Below are positions 1 through 7,467 of a stretch of 11,287 nucleotides of DNA, piece by piece. The DNA comes from Zetaproteobacteria bacterium (GTDB lineage Bacteria > Pseudomonadota > Zetaproteobacteria > Mariprofundales > Mariprofundaceae): positions 1 through 11,287 of the forward strand of contig JAJRTX010000230.1 of assembly GCA_021545665.1 (NCBI GenBank). The letters run 5' to 3'. Under the pieces are notes generated by a model. The model was not told where the DNA came from. It made no database searches and saw only the letters and a program-made list of their open reading frames with translations. The position numbers and the translations under genes were made by a program. Every line of letters begins with the position of its first letter. Within the stretch, counting starts at the first letter, position 1.

Positions 1-1448
1 AACAATCGCCGCCATAAAACGGTCTCGCCTCTCCTGAATGTATCTACGCGTGCAATGTGTTCAATACAGTTGATGCCTGACATCAACCTGAACCCTGTAC
101 GCTTCGTTGACAGGGGAAGCCATATCAGTCCATGCTTTTCAAAATATTCGCATGCTTTGTCTGTTTTTCCGGATGGTAAATGAACACCCCAGATATTCGC
201 CAGCGTGTGAAATGCCAACTCCTGCCTGCCTGCCAACTCAATTTCTTGCCATGAGTCGCTTATTTTCGGGGCTGATTCCGGTTTTGGCGCTTGAATTGCT
301 TCCGTTGTATGAGATGTGATGTTTGCAGGTAATAAAGTTTCTGAATGTTTTGTTTCAGCTCCAGACAGGGAGTGTCCCTGATTTTCAAGTTCCGGAGTCG
401 TGTTCTTTGAAGATTCTGGCGTAGCCGTCCGTAAGATTGCCGTTTCAGGAATAACATCCGTCTGGTTAGAGGCTTCAGACGGGTTTGAGCCTGTTGCCAT
501 AACCTGCTTGAACTGGTCAGGCAATTCTTGCCAGGCGCCGGTTGCCAGCAGGGTACTGACAATGAGTAGTAATATGATGACAGTAACAGGGATGAGGAAA
601 CTGCGTTTGGGAGTTTCTGTTTCACCCAGCACCTCTCTGCTTGCCTGTCGCACATGCACCGGTTTGACTATGTTTATATTTCAACTGTAAATACCAAGCA
701 TAGCGTGGTCGCATAACAGATTGATCAACCGTGGTGTGCCGTTGCTGAAATGGTAAATCAGGCGAATTGCATGTTGTGAAAAAACCGGTTTATCACAACC
801 ACCGATAGCCAGTCGATGGCGGATATATTCACCAGTATCCACCCGGCTTAACGGTTGTAAGTGATAACGGGTGGTAATGCGCTGGGCTAACTGCCTTAAA
901 TCTGTCCTTTCCAGCATTCGCTTCAGTTCAGGCTGACCAAACAGCATGATTTGTAGCGAGCTTGTGCTCGCTGGTTTCCAGGTTGGTTAACAGTCGCAAC
1001 TGTTCCAGCACTTCGGCGGAGAGATTTTTCGTTCCATCAATCATCAGTACGACATTGCGGCCATGTCCGTGGGCGTCAATCAGGTAAGTACTGATCAGGT
1101 CGGTAAAAATTTTTACTGCTAACGCCATCCGGCGTACGTGATGGAAAGCTCATCACAAATTGTGGCCAGCAACTCTTCCACAGACAGTCTTGAATTCACA
1201 ATCCAGGCAATCTCAATATTTTTCGGTATATCCTCAAGCGGTTTTCAGCTGATGGTGGTTTTACCGGTGCCCACTTCGCCAGTCAGCAGGATAATGCCTC
1301 CTTCTCCATGAATGCCGTAAATTAAATGAGCCAGTGCCTCCTGATGCTGATGAGTCAGGTAAAGGTAGCGAGGATTAGGTGCTATCGAAAACGGCAGTTT
1401 TTTCAGTCTAAAATGTTTCTGGTATATCGTTACTGTGATAATATCCAC
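1..1448 (-). pseudogene. Decayed ExeA/GspA-family AAA ATPase (type II secretion-type), runs off left edge
   Basis: Intact relatives are inner-membrane ATPases that help assemble the secretin of type II secretion or MSHA-pilus systems: a cytoplasmic AAA domain, one membrane helix, and a periplasmic C-terminal domain. All parts are recognisable here but in several frames. The N-terminus reads IYQKHFRLKKLPFSIAPNP, then Walker A GEVGTGKTT. TGA at 1245-1247 interrupts the frame where relatives usually have arginine. A frameshift lies near 1120-1160. Walker B reads MIDGTKNLS (family usually IDEAQNLS), so the catalytic Glu is Gly. Another frameshift near 951-961 separates LETSEHKL from LQIMLFGQPELKR. 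TGA at 681-683 follows LLCDHAMLGIYS. From 678 to the window edge one frame stays open for about 226 codons: a membrane helix (about 597-530), a Ser/Thr/Pro-rich linker, and a region (ELAFHTLANIWGVHLPSG) like the family's C-terminal part. The family start codon aligns with ATA at 1425-1427, two bases after the hydrolase stop. Family call confident; loss of function very likely. Confidence 0.9.
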
Positions 1449-2137
1449 TGGCCGATTTGCCGGTAGATGGGCATAGGCTGGAATGCTGGGCGGGATTTAA
1501 ACGGGTTAAACCAGAAGCTACGATTAATTATTTCAAAATGATCACATGGTAAAGTGGTCACATATTCTCCCCATATGGCTGAACTGACTGAAACCTGGCT
1601 ATCATTGTCACCCTCACTTTGTTGAATTATGCGACCATATCTTCGCACGATCCACGGCTGCTGTGCAAGTGGCCGACTGGCCGAATAACTGCGATAAATA
1701 ACTTTCGGGTGGTTTGGAATGTCGAGATTGAACTGTTTGATGGATTCAGTAGTCAGGTCGTGAACGCCATGAAATAGTCTTAATGGTGAATGTGTATGGC
1801 ATATCTGGTCGGCTGCAGATGAACCCCGGTGAGGTGTTGCCAGTGTAGTCAGACTTAAGGTTTTTGCATTGCCTTCCATATTACTGATCCACAAACGGGC
1901 ATCCAGTCCACCCATGGAATGAGCCAGAATATGGAGCGGGTCAGTTTCTGGCTCTAATTGTTTTGCCAATGCAAGGGCACGTTGTCTTATACTGCCGGCC
2001 CAGGGCAAGGAAGGAACAATTACCCGTAGTCCCATTTCTTCATAGAGTTGGCGAACACCCTGAAAATATTCCAGCCAGAGCAGGCGGCGGAAGCCAAACA
2101 AGCCGTGAATCAGGACGACTACAGGCAAATTGGCCAT
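1430..2137 (-). CDS. Lipase-like alpha/beta hydrolase, 235 aa
   Basis: Predicted serine hydrolase of the triacylglycerol-lipase-like alpha/beta fold; the substrate is unknown. Visible motifs are an oxyanion-type HG loop (residues 11-12, in LIHGLFGF), the nucleophile elbow AHSMGG with Ser74, the LTTLATPHRGS segment after it (about 96-106) that is typical of lipases and their relatives, a probable acid at Asp179 (in EGDNDSQVSV), and His200 (in CDHFEI). The triad therefore looks complete. There is no signal peptide (MANLPVVVLIHGL begins directly with the first strand), so it is probably cytoplasmic. The ATG lies 8 bases after the purF stop with AAAGGG upstream, which suggests co-transcription with cvpA-purF. 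Its stop overlaps the region where the decayed ATPase gene begins. An esterase acting on lipids or small acyl esters is the most one can say. Fold confident, function not. Confidence 0.85.
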   Translation of the reverse strand: MANLPVVVLIHGLFGFRRLLWLEYFQGVRQLYEEMGLRVIVPSLPWAGSIRQRALALAKQLEPETDPLHILAHSMGGLDARLWISNMEGNAKTLSLTTLATPHRGSSAADQICHTHSPLRLFHGVHDLTTESIKQFNLDIPNHPKVIYRSYSASRPLAQQPWIVRRYGRIIQQSEGDNDSQVSVSSAIWGEYVTTLPCDHFEIINRSFWFNPFKSRPAFQPMPIYRQIGQWILSQ

Positions 2138-2145
2138 CTGGCCCT

Positions 2146-3582
2146 TTATTCCTTCCGGTTATGAATGCGCAACAGGGACAGTTGGGGTGAGCGCGGCCCT
2201 TCGATGGGAACAGGGTAGTTACCGGAAAAACATGCATCGCAGTGTGATTCGCGGGGCTTGCCAACGGCTCGATACATACCATCAAAGCTTACAAAGGCCA
2301 GGGAATCTGCACCAATGGCCTGGCGCATTTCTTCCAGATCCATTTTGTTGGCCATGAGTTCGTCGCTATCTGGTGTATCTACACCATAAAAGCAGCTATA
2401 TTTTGTCGGTGGGCTGGAGATGCGCAAATGTACTTCTGCCGCTCCGGCAGCCTTGACCATTTCCACAATTTTACGACTGGTTGTGCCACGCACAATGGAA
2501 TCATCCACCAGAATAACCCGTTTACCTTCAATCAGTTCCCGATTTGGATTGAGTTTCAATTTCACACCAAAATTACGAATGGACTGGCGAGGTTCGATGA
2601 AGGTACGTCCGACATAATGATTGCGAATCAGTCCCATCTGGAATGGAATACCAGCGACTTCAGCATAACCCATGGCTGGCGGTACGCCTGAGTCGGGCAC
2701 AGGTATAACGAAATCAGCATCAACTGGCGATTCCCTGGCTAGCTCACAACCGATCCGGTAACGGGCCTGATACACGTTTACACCTTCAAGTGTTGAATCG
2801 GGTCGGGCGAAATAGACATATTCAAAAACACAAAACTTTGCTTTGGCAGGCTGGAACGGGCGCAGGCTTTCGATGCCGTCTGCATCAATCACAACCATTT
2901 CTCCAGGTTCGATATCGCGCACATATTTTGCCCCGATCAGATCAAATGCACAGGTTTCAGAGGCCAGTACCCATGAACCGTCCAGCTGTCCAAGCACAAG
3001 TGGCCGAATGCCATGTCGATCACGTACGCCGACCAGTCTTGTTTCTCCGAGAACTAGCAGAGAGAAGGCCCCGGCCAACTGACTCAGTGCCTCAGCCAGC
3101 CGGCCCTTCATACTGGTAGCCTTGCTTTTGGCTACGAGGTGAATCAGCACTTCCGTATCAGAAGTGGACTGGAATATAGAACCTTTTTTCTCTAACTGCT
3201 GGCGCAGTTCCGGAGCGTTGACGATATTGCCATTATGACACATGGCAATACCGCCGTGTGCATATTCAAAAGAAAATGGCTGGCAGTTACGTAATCCTGA
3301 TTCACCGGAGGTGGAGTATCGAACATGACCAATGCTGTGTCTTCCGTATAGTTCCTTGATTTCGGATTTTTTGAAAATATCGGCAACCAGACCCATGCCG
3401 CGATGAGTATTGAAGCTGTGCCCGTCAGTACAAACGATGCCAGCTGATTCCTGCCCCCGGTGTTGTTGTGCATACAGACCGAGGTAGGTCAGGTTGGCAG
3501 CCTCCGGATGGTCGAATACGCCAAATACACCACACTCGTCATGGAAATGATCGTCCTCATCAAAATTATGCCAGATGTTCAT
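2146..3582 (-). CDS. purF: Amidophosphoribosyltransferase (glutamine PRPP amidotransferase)
   Basis: Catalyses the first committed step of purine synthesis: PRPP plus glutamine gives 5-phosphoribosylamine, glutamate and diphosphate, in the cytoplasm. The N-terminal Ntn glutaminase domain begins at Cys17 (DECGVFG), so a 16-residue propeptide must be removed to expose the nucleophile. Glutaminase residues include the HVRYSTSG segment (86-93) and HNGN (116-119). The phosphoribosyltransferase domain has the PRPP loop VILVDDSIVRGTT (356-368). Cys251, Cys397, Cys448 and Cys451 match the four ligands of the 4Fe-4S cluster in Bacillus-type PurF; the E. coli type lacks propeptide and cluster. Length 478 fits the Bacillus type (about 475) rather than E. 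coli (505). The ATG has GAGG six bases upstream and follows cvpA by 10 bases. No lesion seen. Confidence 0.98.
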   Translation of the reverse strand: MNIWHNFDEDDHFHDECGVFGVFDHPEAANLTYLGLYAQQHRGQESAGIVCTDGHSFNTHRGMGLVADIFKKSEIKELYGRHSIGHVRYSTSGESGLRNCQPFSFEYAHGGIAMCHNGNIVNAPELRQQLEKKGSIFQSTSDTEVLIHLVAKSKATSMKGRLAEALSQLAGAFSLLVLGETRLVGVRDRHGIRPLVLGQLDGSWVLASETCAFDLIGAKYVRDIEPGEMVVIDADGIESLRPFQPAKAKFCVFEYVYFARPDSTLEGVNVYQARYRIGCELARESPVDADFVIPVPDSGVPPAMGYAEVAGIPFQMGLIRNHYVGRTFIEPRQSIRNFGVKLKLNPNRELIEGKRVILVDDSIVRGTTSRKIVEMVKAAGAAEVHLRISSPPTKYSCFYGVDTPDSDELMANKMDLEEMRQAIGADSLAFVSFDGMYRAVGKPRESHCDACFSGNYPVPIEGPRSPQLSLLRIHNRKE

Positions 3583-3592
3583 GTCTGCCTCA

Positions 3593-4186
3593 TTAGTTAC
3601 TATTTTCGAGGATTGATTTTAGTGCCTGTTTATCTTTAACAGGAATAATATCCTGCAATCTGATGTTATTCATTTTTTGTGGAGAAGCTTGTTTTGCCGA
3701 GCCCTTTCTGGAAAAAGGATAACCCTCAGGAATCGCCTGGCCCAGCATATTACTAAGCTGGATGGCATAAGGTGTCAGGACACTTTGCTTCAGCCAGGGT
3801 GCATTGGGTTTGGTATAGGATGTATAAATAAGAAAGCAGAGTGCAATCAGCAGCATACATCGTGCAGCACCAAAAAAGATACCCAGTGTACGGTCGGTTG
3901 CAGTCAGGGCGGCAAGGTCAACCAGTTTTCGGATGGCAGCTCCGGTAAGCCCCGCAACAATCATGACAATAATGAAGATGGTTGCAAAACCTGCTATATC
4001 GGCCATTGTACTATTGGGTATCCAGGCACCAAGATAGTCGCCTGCCGGGCCTGAAATGCGACTGGCAACAAGGAATGCCAACACCAGACCAATCAGAGAA
4101 ATAACTTCGCGCACGAAACCGCGAGACAATGACAAAACCATCGATAATCCGACAATGATGATGAGAATGTAATCAATAAAGTTCAA
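3593..4186 (-). CDS. cvpA: CvpA family inner-membrane protein, TTG start
   Basis: CvpA proteins are small inner-membrane proteins first linked to colicin V production; many are encoded next to purF and their biochemical role is unclear. This 197-residue protein has about four hydrophobic segments (roughly residues 4-20, 29-45, 63-85 and 100-122) and the family signatures SRGFVREV (21-28) and DRTLGIFFGAAR, followed by a polar C-terminal tail. The start codon is TTG (4184-4186), supported by GAGGA five to six bases upstream and by the family-like N-terminus (M)NFIDYILI. It lies about 30 bases after radA and 10 bases before purF, the alphaproteobacteria-like radA-cvpA-purF order. The rare start may hold translation below that of purF (inference). 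Confidence 0.9.
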   Translation of the reverse strand: MNFIDYILIIIVGLSMVLSLSRGFVREVISLIGLVLAFLVASRISGPAGDYLGAWIPNSTMADIAGFATIFIIVMIVAGLTGAAIRKLVDLAALTATDRTLGIFFGAARCMLLIALCFLIYTSYTKPNAPWLKQSVLTPYAIQLSNMLGQAIPEGYPFSRKGSAKQASPQKMNNIRLQDIIPVKDKQALKSILENSN

Positions 4187-4216
4187 GGCAGTCCTCGTAT
4201 TGCAAACTCAGTTCTT

Positions 4217-5617
4217 TCAGGTTTTTTTTACCAGCGCTTGCGCTGCTTCGGATAAATGTTTTACAGCTGTAAAGTGTAATGGTCTTTCTGTTCCGCTGCG
4301 CATCTTAGCAACGATATTTGCCTTCTGCACTCTTGCGTGATTTTCGCCTGGCAGCAAGATCTGAGTGAAACCCAGATTGACAGCTTCTTTAACGCGTGCT
4401 TCCGGCTGTCCGACAGGGCGAATTTCGCCGGTTAGTCCCACTTCCCCAAACACGGCAATATCACTGGCCAATGGCCTGTCCTGGTATGCGGAAACCATAG
4501 ATAACAGTACAGCAAGATCAGCTGCTGGTTCATTGATTCGGGCTCCACCTGCCACATTAACATAAACATCATGCTGTGAGAGAGGTAGGCCGATGCGCCG
4601 CTCAAGCACGGCAGTCAGCATAGCTACACGACCATTATCCAGTCCGACTGCAGAGCGTTTGGGTGTTGCATAAACAGTTGGTGCAATCAGTGCCTGTACT
4701 TCGACCAGCAGTGGGCGAGTGCCTTCCATACAGGCCAAAACTACAGATCCCGGCGTGTCTTTGGCGCGCTCAGCCAGAAACAGACGTGAGGCATCGCGGA
4801 TACCCAGCAGACCCTGATCAGTCATTTCAAAGACGCCAATTTCTCCAGCCGGACCAAAGCGGTTTTTGACTGCCCGCAGTATGCGATGGGCATGACCGCG
4901 ATCACCTTCAAAATAAATGACAGCATCCACCATATGTTCGAGCACACGTGGCCCAGCCAGTGCGCCCTCCTTGGTGACATGACCGACAAGGATCATGGCA
5001 TGACCTTGCCGTTTTGCATTCTGAATCAGCGCAGCTGCACAATCACGCACCTGTGAAACTGTTCCGGGAGCACTGGTCAGACGGTTGCTAACAGTGGTCT
5101 GTATTGAATCAACGACAACAGCAACAGGCTTGATCTTGGCTATGGTGGCCAGCATGGATTCCAGCTCACAGGCAGAAATAAGCAGTAAATTCGGGTGCAG
5201 GGCTTTAATACGTTCCCCGCGCAGATGTACCTGTTGAATGGATTCTTCGCCGGTGATATACAGCACCTGCCCGGATTTTTCAGCATGCTCCGCCAGTTTG
5301 GCTGCAGCCTGCAATAACAGTGTTGATTTGCCGATGCCGGGGTCGCCACCAATGAGTATGGCTGAGCCGGGCACCAGTCCTCCACCCAGAACCCGATCCA
5401 GCTCTTCAATATGGCAGGATCGGCGCGGACTGTTTTCTGCCGAAATATTGGTAATGGAGGAGGTGGGGAGTACTTTACCTTTACTTCCTATGCGTGTGGC
5501 TCCCGTTTCAATTACCTGCTCACAGATGCTGTTCCAGCCGCCGCAATCCGGGCACTGCCCCATCCACTTGCGATGTTCGGCACCACAGCTTTGACAGATA
5601 AAAAGTGATTTAGCCAT
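4217..5617 (-). CDS. radA: DNA repair protein RadA (Sms), RecA-like ATPase with Lon-like domain
   Basis: RadA helps process recombination intermediates and promotes branch migration alongside RecA. The frame is open from an ATG at 5653, but the family N-terminus (MAKS..) matches the ATG at 5615-5617, giving 466 aa, close to E. coli RadA (460). Neither start has a clear ribosome binding site. Counting from the upstream ATG, a zinc finger holds Cys20, 23, 34 and 37 (CQSC..CPDC); Walker A is GDPGIGKST (103-111); Walker B lies in VVVDSIQT (179-186); the RadA-specific KNRFG motif is at 263-267; and a Lon-protease-like domain fills about 330-478 (GGARINEPAADLAVLL). It follows the broken coaX after a weak terminator-like hairpin, so it may start its own transcription unit leading into cvpA and purF. 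Intact. Confidence 0.97.
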   Translation of the reverse strand: MAKSLFICQSCGAEHRKWMGQCPDCGGWNSICEQVIETGATRIGSKGKVLPTSSITNISAENSPRRSCHIEELDRVLGGGLVPGSAILIGGDPGIGKSTLLLQAAAKLAEHAEKSGQVLYITGEESIQQVHLRGERIKALHPNLLLISACELESMLATIAKIKPVAVVVDSIQTTVSNRLTSAPGTVSQVRDCAAALIQNAKRQGHAMILVGHVTKEGALAGPRVLEHMVDAVIYFEGDRGHAHRILRAVKNRFGPAGEIGVFEMTDQGLLGIRDASRLFLAERAKDTPGSVVLACMEGTRPLLVEVQALIAPTVYATPKRSAVGLDNGRVAMLTAVLERRIGLPLSQHDVYVNVAGGARINEPAADLAVLLSMVSAYQDRPLASDIAVFGEVGLTGEIRPVGQPEARVKEAVNLGFTQILLPGENHARVQKANIVAKMRSGTERPLHFTAVKHLSEAAQALVKKT

Positions 5618-5706
5618 GGCAGCAAGTGTAGCCGGAATTGTGCTCGACTCCATCAGAAAGATAGGATTGTCTGTTGGCGTTGATCTTTACCAAACCATGT
5701 GATGAT

Positions 5707-5723
5707 AAAAAGTCTTTTAGACT
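5707..5723 (-). terminator. Weak terminator-like hairpin at the coaX stop
   Basis: On the minus strand AGTCT-AAA-AGACT is followed directly by a run of T. The 5-bp stem is AT-rich and overlaps the distal coaX stop codon (5717-5719). It could end the nadC-birA-coaX transcript, but it is weak and read-through into radA is plausible. Confidence 0.4.
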
Positions 5724-6511
5724 CTCAGAAAGTGCTTTACTGCTAATAAATGCAGACCGGCCAGAGTTAGATAGGGTTCGTGATGATCAATTTCGGGTAA
5801 GTCAGACAGCAACAGCGGGATCAGACCACCTGTAGCTATTGTGAGACAATCTTCATAACCATCTTGCCTGTGTAATCTGCCAATAATGCCGGAAAGGCTG
5901 TCTACTGTTGCCCAGTAACTACCTGACTGAATGCTGGTGGCAGTATCACGGCCAATCAGTATCTCATTTCGCTGTAGCGATACTTCGGGCAGTTTGGCAG
6001 CGCGTTGACAAAGCGCTGCCAGTGCTACTTAGGCACCGGGTAGAATCAGTCCTCCGGCATAATGACCAGCTGGGGAAACAATATCGAAAGTCGTAGCTGT
6101 ACCGCAGTCCATGATAATGACCGGGGCACCAAAAGATTCGCGTGCTGCCAGCGCATTTACAATACGATCAGCCCCCACCTCGCGTGGATTTTTATAATCT
6201 ACGGCCATTCCTGTTTTGACTTCCGGATCTCCGACAAAGGCTGGTTTTTTCCTGCAGATACGTTCACATGCTTTTGACAGTGCGGCATCCAGATGTGGTA
6301 CAACACTGGCTACCATAATACCAATAATTTGCTCGGCAGGTTGGGAGAATTGTTCAAACATGCCGTGAAGTTGCCAGGCCAGTTCATCAGATGTGAGCTG
6401 ACGTTCGCTGGAGAGTCGCCAATGTGTAAGCAGTTGATCTTCTTCGTAGAGGCCAAAAACCATCTGGGTATTGCCGATATCAACAACCAGCAGACGTTGG
6501 ATTTTAGTCAT
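5717..6511 (-). pseudogene. coaX: Type III pantothenate kinase interrupted by an in-frame TAA at codon 161
   Basis: CoaX phosphorylates pantothenate, the first step of coenzyme A synthesis, using the ASKHA fold. Family motifs are clear: phosphate-binding DIGNT (11-15), GADRIVNALAA (113-123) and DCGTATTFD (135-143). After GGLILPGA, TAA at 6029-6031 stops the frame. The same frame then stays open for 103 more codons to TAA at 5717-5719 and still encodes family motifs: IGRDTATSIQSG (186-197), IATGGL (225-230) and LTLAGLHLL (248-256). The joined length, 264 codons, is normal for CoaX. The 160-residue product would lack about 40% of the fold. The distal part has no Met or credible restart codon, so this is not a split gene. 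Outside the stop, possible divergence is limited to SYWATV, where Gly is common after the aromatic residues. The start overlaps the birA stop (ATGA) and has GGAG five bases upstream. It may be a recent nonsense mutation, a sequencing error or read-through. Confidence 0.85.
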
Positions 6512-7467
6512 AATAACTCCAGGTCGCCAGCAATGATGCGCTCTATCCCGGAATCCGTTTTCAATAATAGTGCTCCATCATCATCCAGAGCACTTGCAAT
6601 ACCCTCAATATATCGCCGACCATCGAATACGCGTACCGATTGACCCGAAGAAGAATGAGCTTGCCACCAGGCAGCATGGACAGGGGCAAAACCATTAGTT
6701 AAATAAAGCTCATACCAATGATCAAGAGCATTCAACACTGCCGTGGCAATGTTAAGGCGTGATATTTTCTGACAACTAACGGATGTCAGATCTGTTGCGA
6801 TATGTGAAATATCTTCTGGCCAGCCATCAGCAGGAGCCTGCAAATTGATGCCAAAACCCAGTACAACAGCATGTACAAAACCCGGTTCAGTCCGCATTTC
6901 TGTCAGTATTCCTGCCAGTTTTGCACCTTGATACAGGATGTCGTTGGGCCATTTGATGCGAATGTCAGCTGAAAACTGACTCAGAGCATCATGCAGAGCG
7001 ACGGCTGTCAGCAGGGATAATTGTGGCACCTGTTCAGGAGGCAGAACAGGGCGCAGCAGCACACTGCAGGCCAGTGATTCAGGCAAAGTCTGCCATATTC
7101 GGCCCATGCGCCCTTTTCCCTGACTTTGTCTGTTGGCAAAAATAACCAGGCCTTCTTCAGTGCCCAGCTCTGCTTCCAGCATAATATCACGATTGGTTGA
7201 GGCGGTTTCTTCAAGTATTTTAATCTGGTTACCAATTCGTTTACAGTTCAGGCGTGCTTTCAGAGCTCCGACACTGAATACTTCTGACTTCAGCATATAA
7301 CCCAGACCAGCAAAGGCCTGAATGTCCATACCGCTATTGCGCAAAGCTTCGATATGCTTCCATATGCCAGCACGGGACAGTCCCAGTTCGGAGGCCAGAG
7401 AATCTCGGGAAACCGGGCTTTCGCTAAGGCTGAGGCGGGTCAGAATATGTTCACGACTGTTATTCAT
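6508..7467 (-). CDS. birA: Biotin-protein ligase with N-terminal repressor-type helix-turn-helix
   Basis: Makes biotinoyl-AMP and transfers biotin to the lysine of biotin carboxyl carrier proteins; the DNA-binding domain suggests it also represses biotin genes, as in E. coli. The 319-residue protein has a winged helix-turn-helix (about 3-60; SRDSLASELGLSRAGIWKHI), then ETASTN (87-92), the biotinyl-AMP loop QGKGRMGR (116-123), KWPNDI (172-177) with the nearby catalytic-region Lys183 (KLAGIL), GFGINL, and a C-terminal SH3-like domain ending IIAGDLELL. Length matches E. coli BirA (321). The ATG overlaps the nadC stop and its own stop overlaps the coaX start (both ATGA), so translation is probably coupled through the three genes. 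No biotin synthesis gene lies in the window, so any target operator is elsewhere. Intact, high confidence. Confidence 0.96.
   Translation of the reverse strand: MNNSREHILTRLSLSESPVSRDSLASELGLSRAGIWKHIEALRNSGMDIQAFAGLGYMLKSEVFSVGALKARLNCKRIGNQIKILEETASTNRDIMLEAELGTEEGLVIFANRQSQGKGRMGRIWQTLPESLACSVLLRPVLPPEQVPQLSLLTAVALHDALSQFSADIRIKWPNDILYQGAKLAGILTEMRTEPGFVHAVVLGFGINLQAPADGWPEDISHIATDLTSVSCQKISRLNIATAVLNALDHWYELYLTNGFAPVHAAWWQAHSSSGQSVRVFDGRRYIEGIASALDDDGALLLKTDSGIERIIAGDLELL

Noticed and set aside
1..15. Possible new minus-strand gene starting ATGGCGGCGATTGTT at position 15
   Set aside because: AGGAG lies about 15 bases upstream, too far for a normal start, and only five codons are visible.
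107..690. Overlapping open frames on both strands near the left end
   Set aside because: Their products show low-complexity, gene-unlike composition. The minus-strand frame that starts at 678, with a membrane helix and family-like segments, explains the region.
5717..6028. Separate downstream gene from the distal part of coaX
   Set aside because: The distal frame has no Met and no GTG or TTG near the break, and no ribosome binding site, so it is the remainder of one interrupted gene.
681..6031. Stop codons inside genes as evidence of a variant genetic code or of recoding
   Set aside because: TGA ends birA, nadC and radA at the expected family C-termini, TAA ends purF, cvpA and the hydrolase, and tryptophan uses TGG. 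The GspA-like gene also has frameshifts. A standard code with gene decay fits better.
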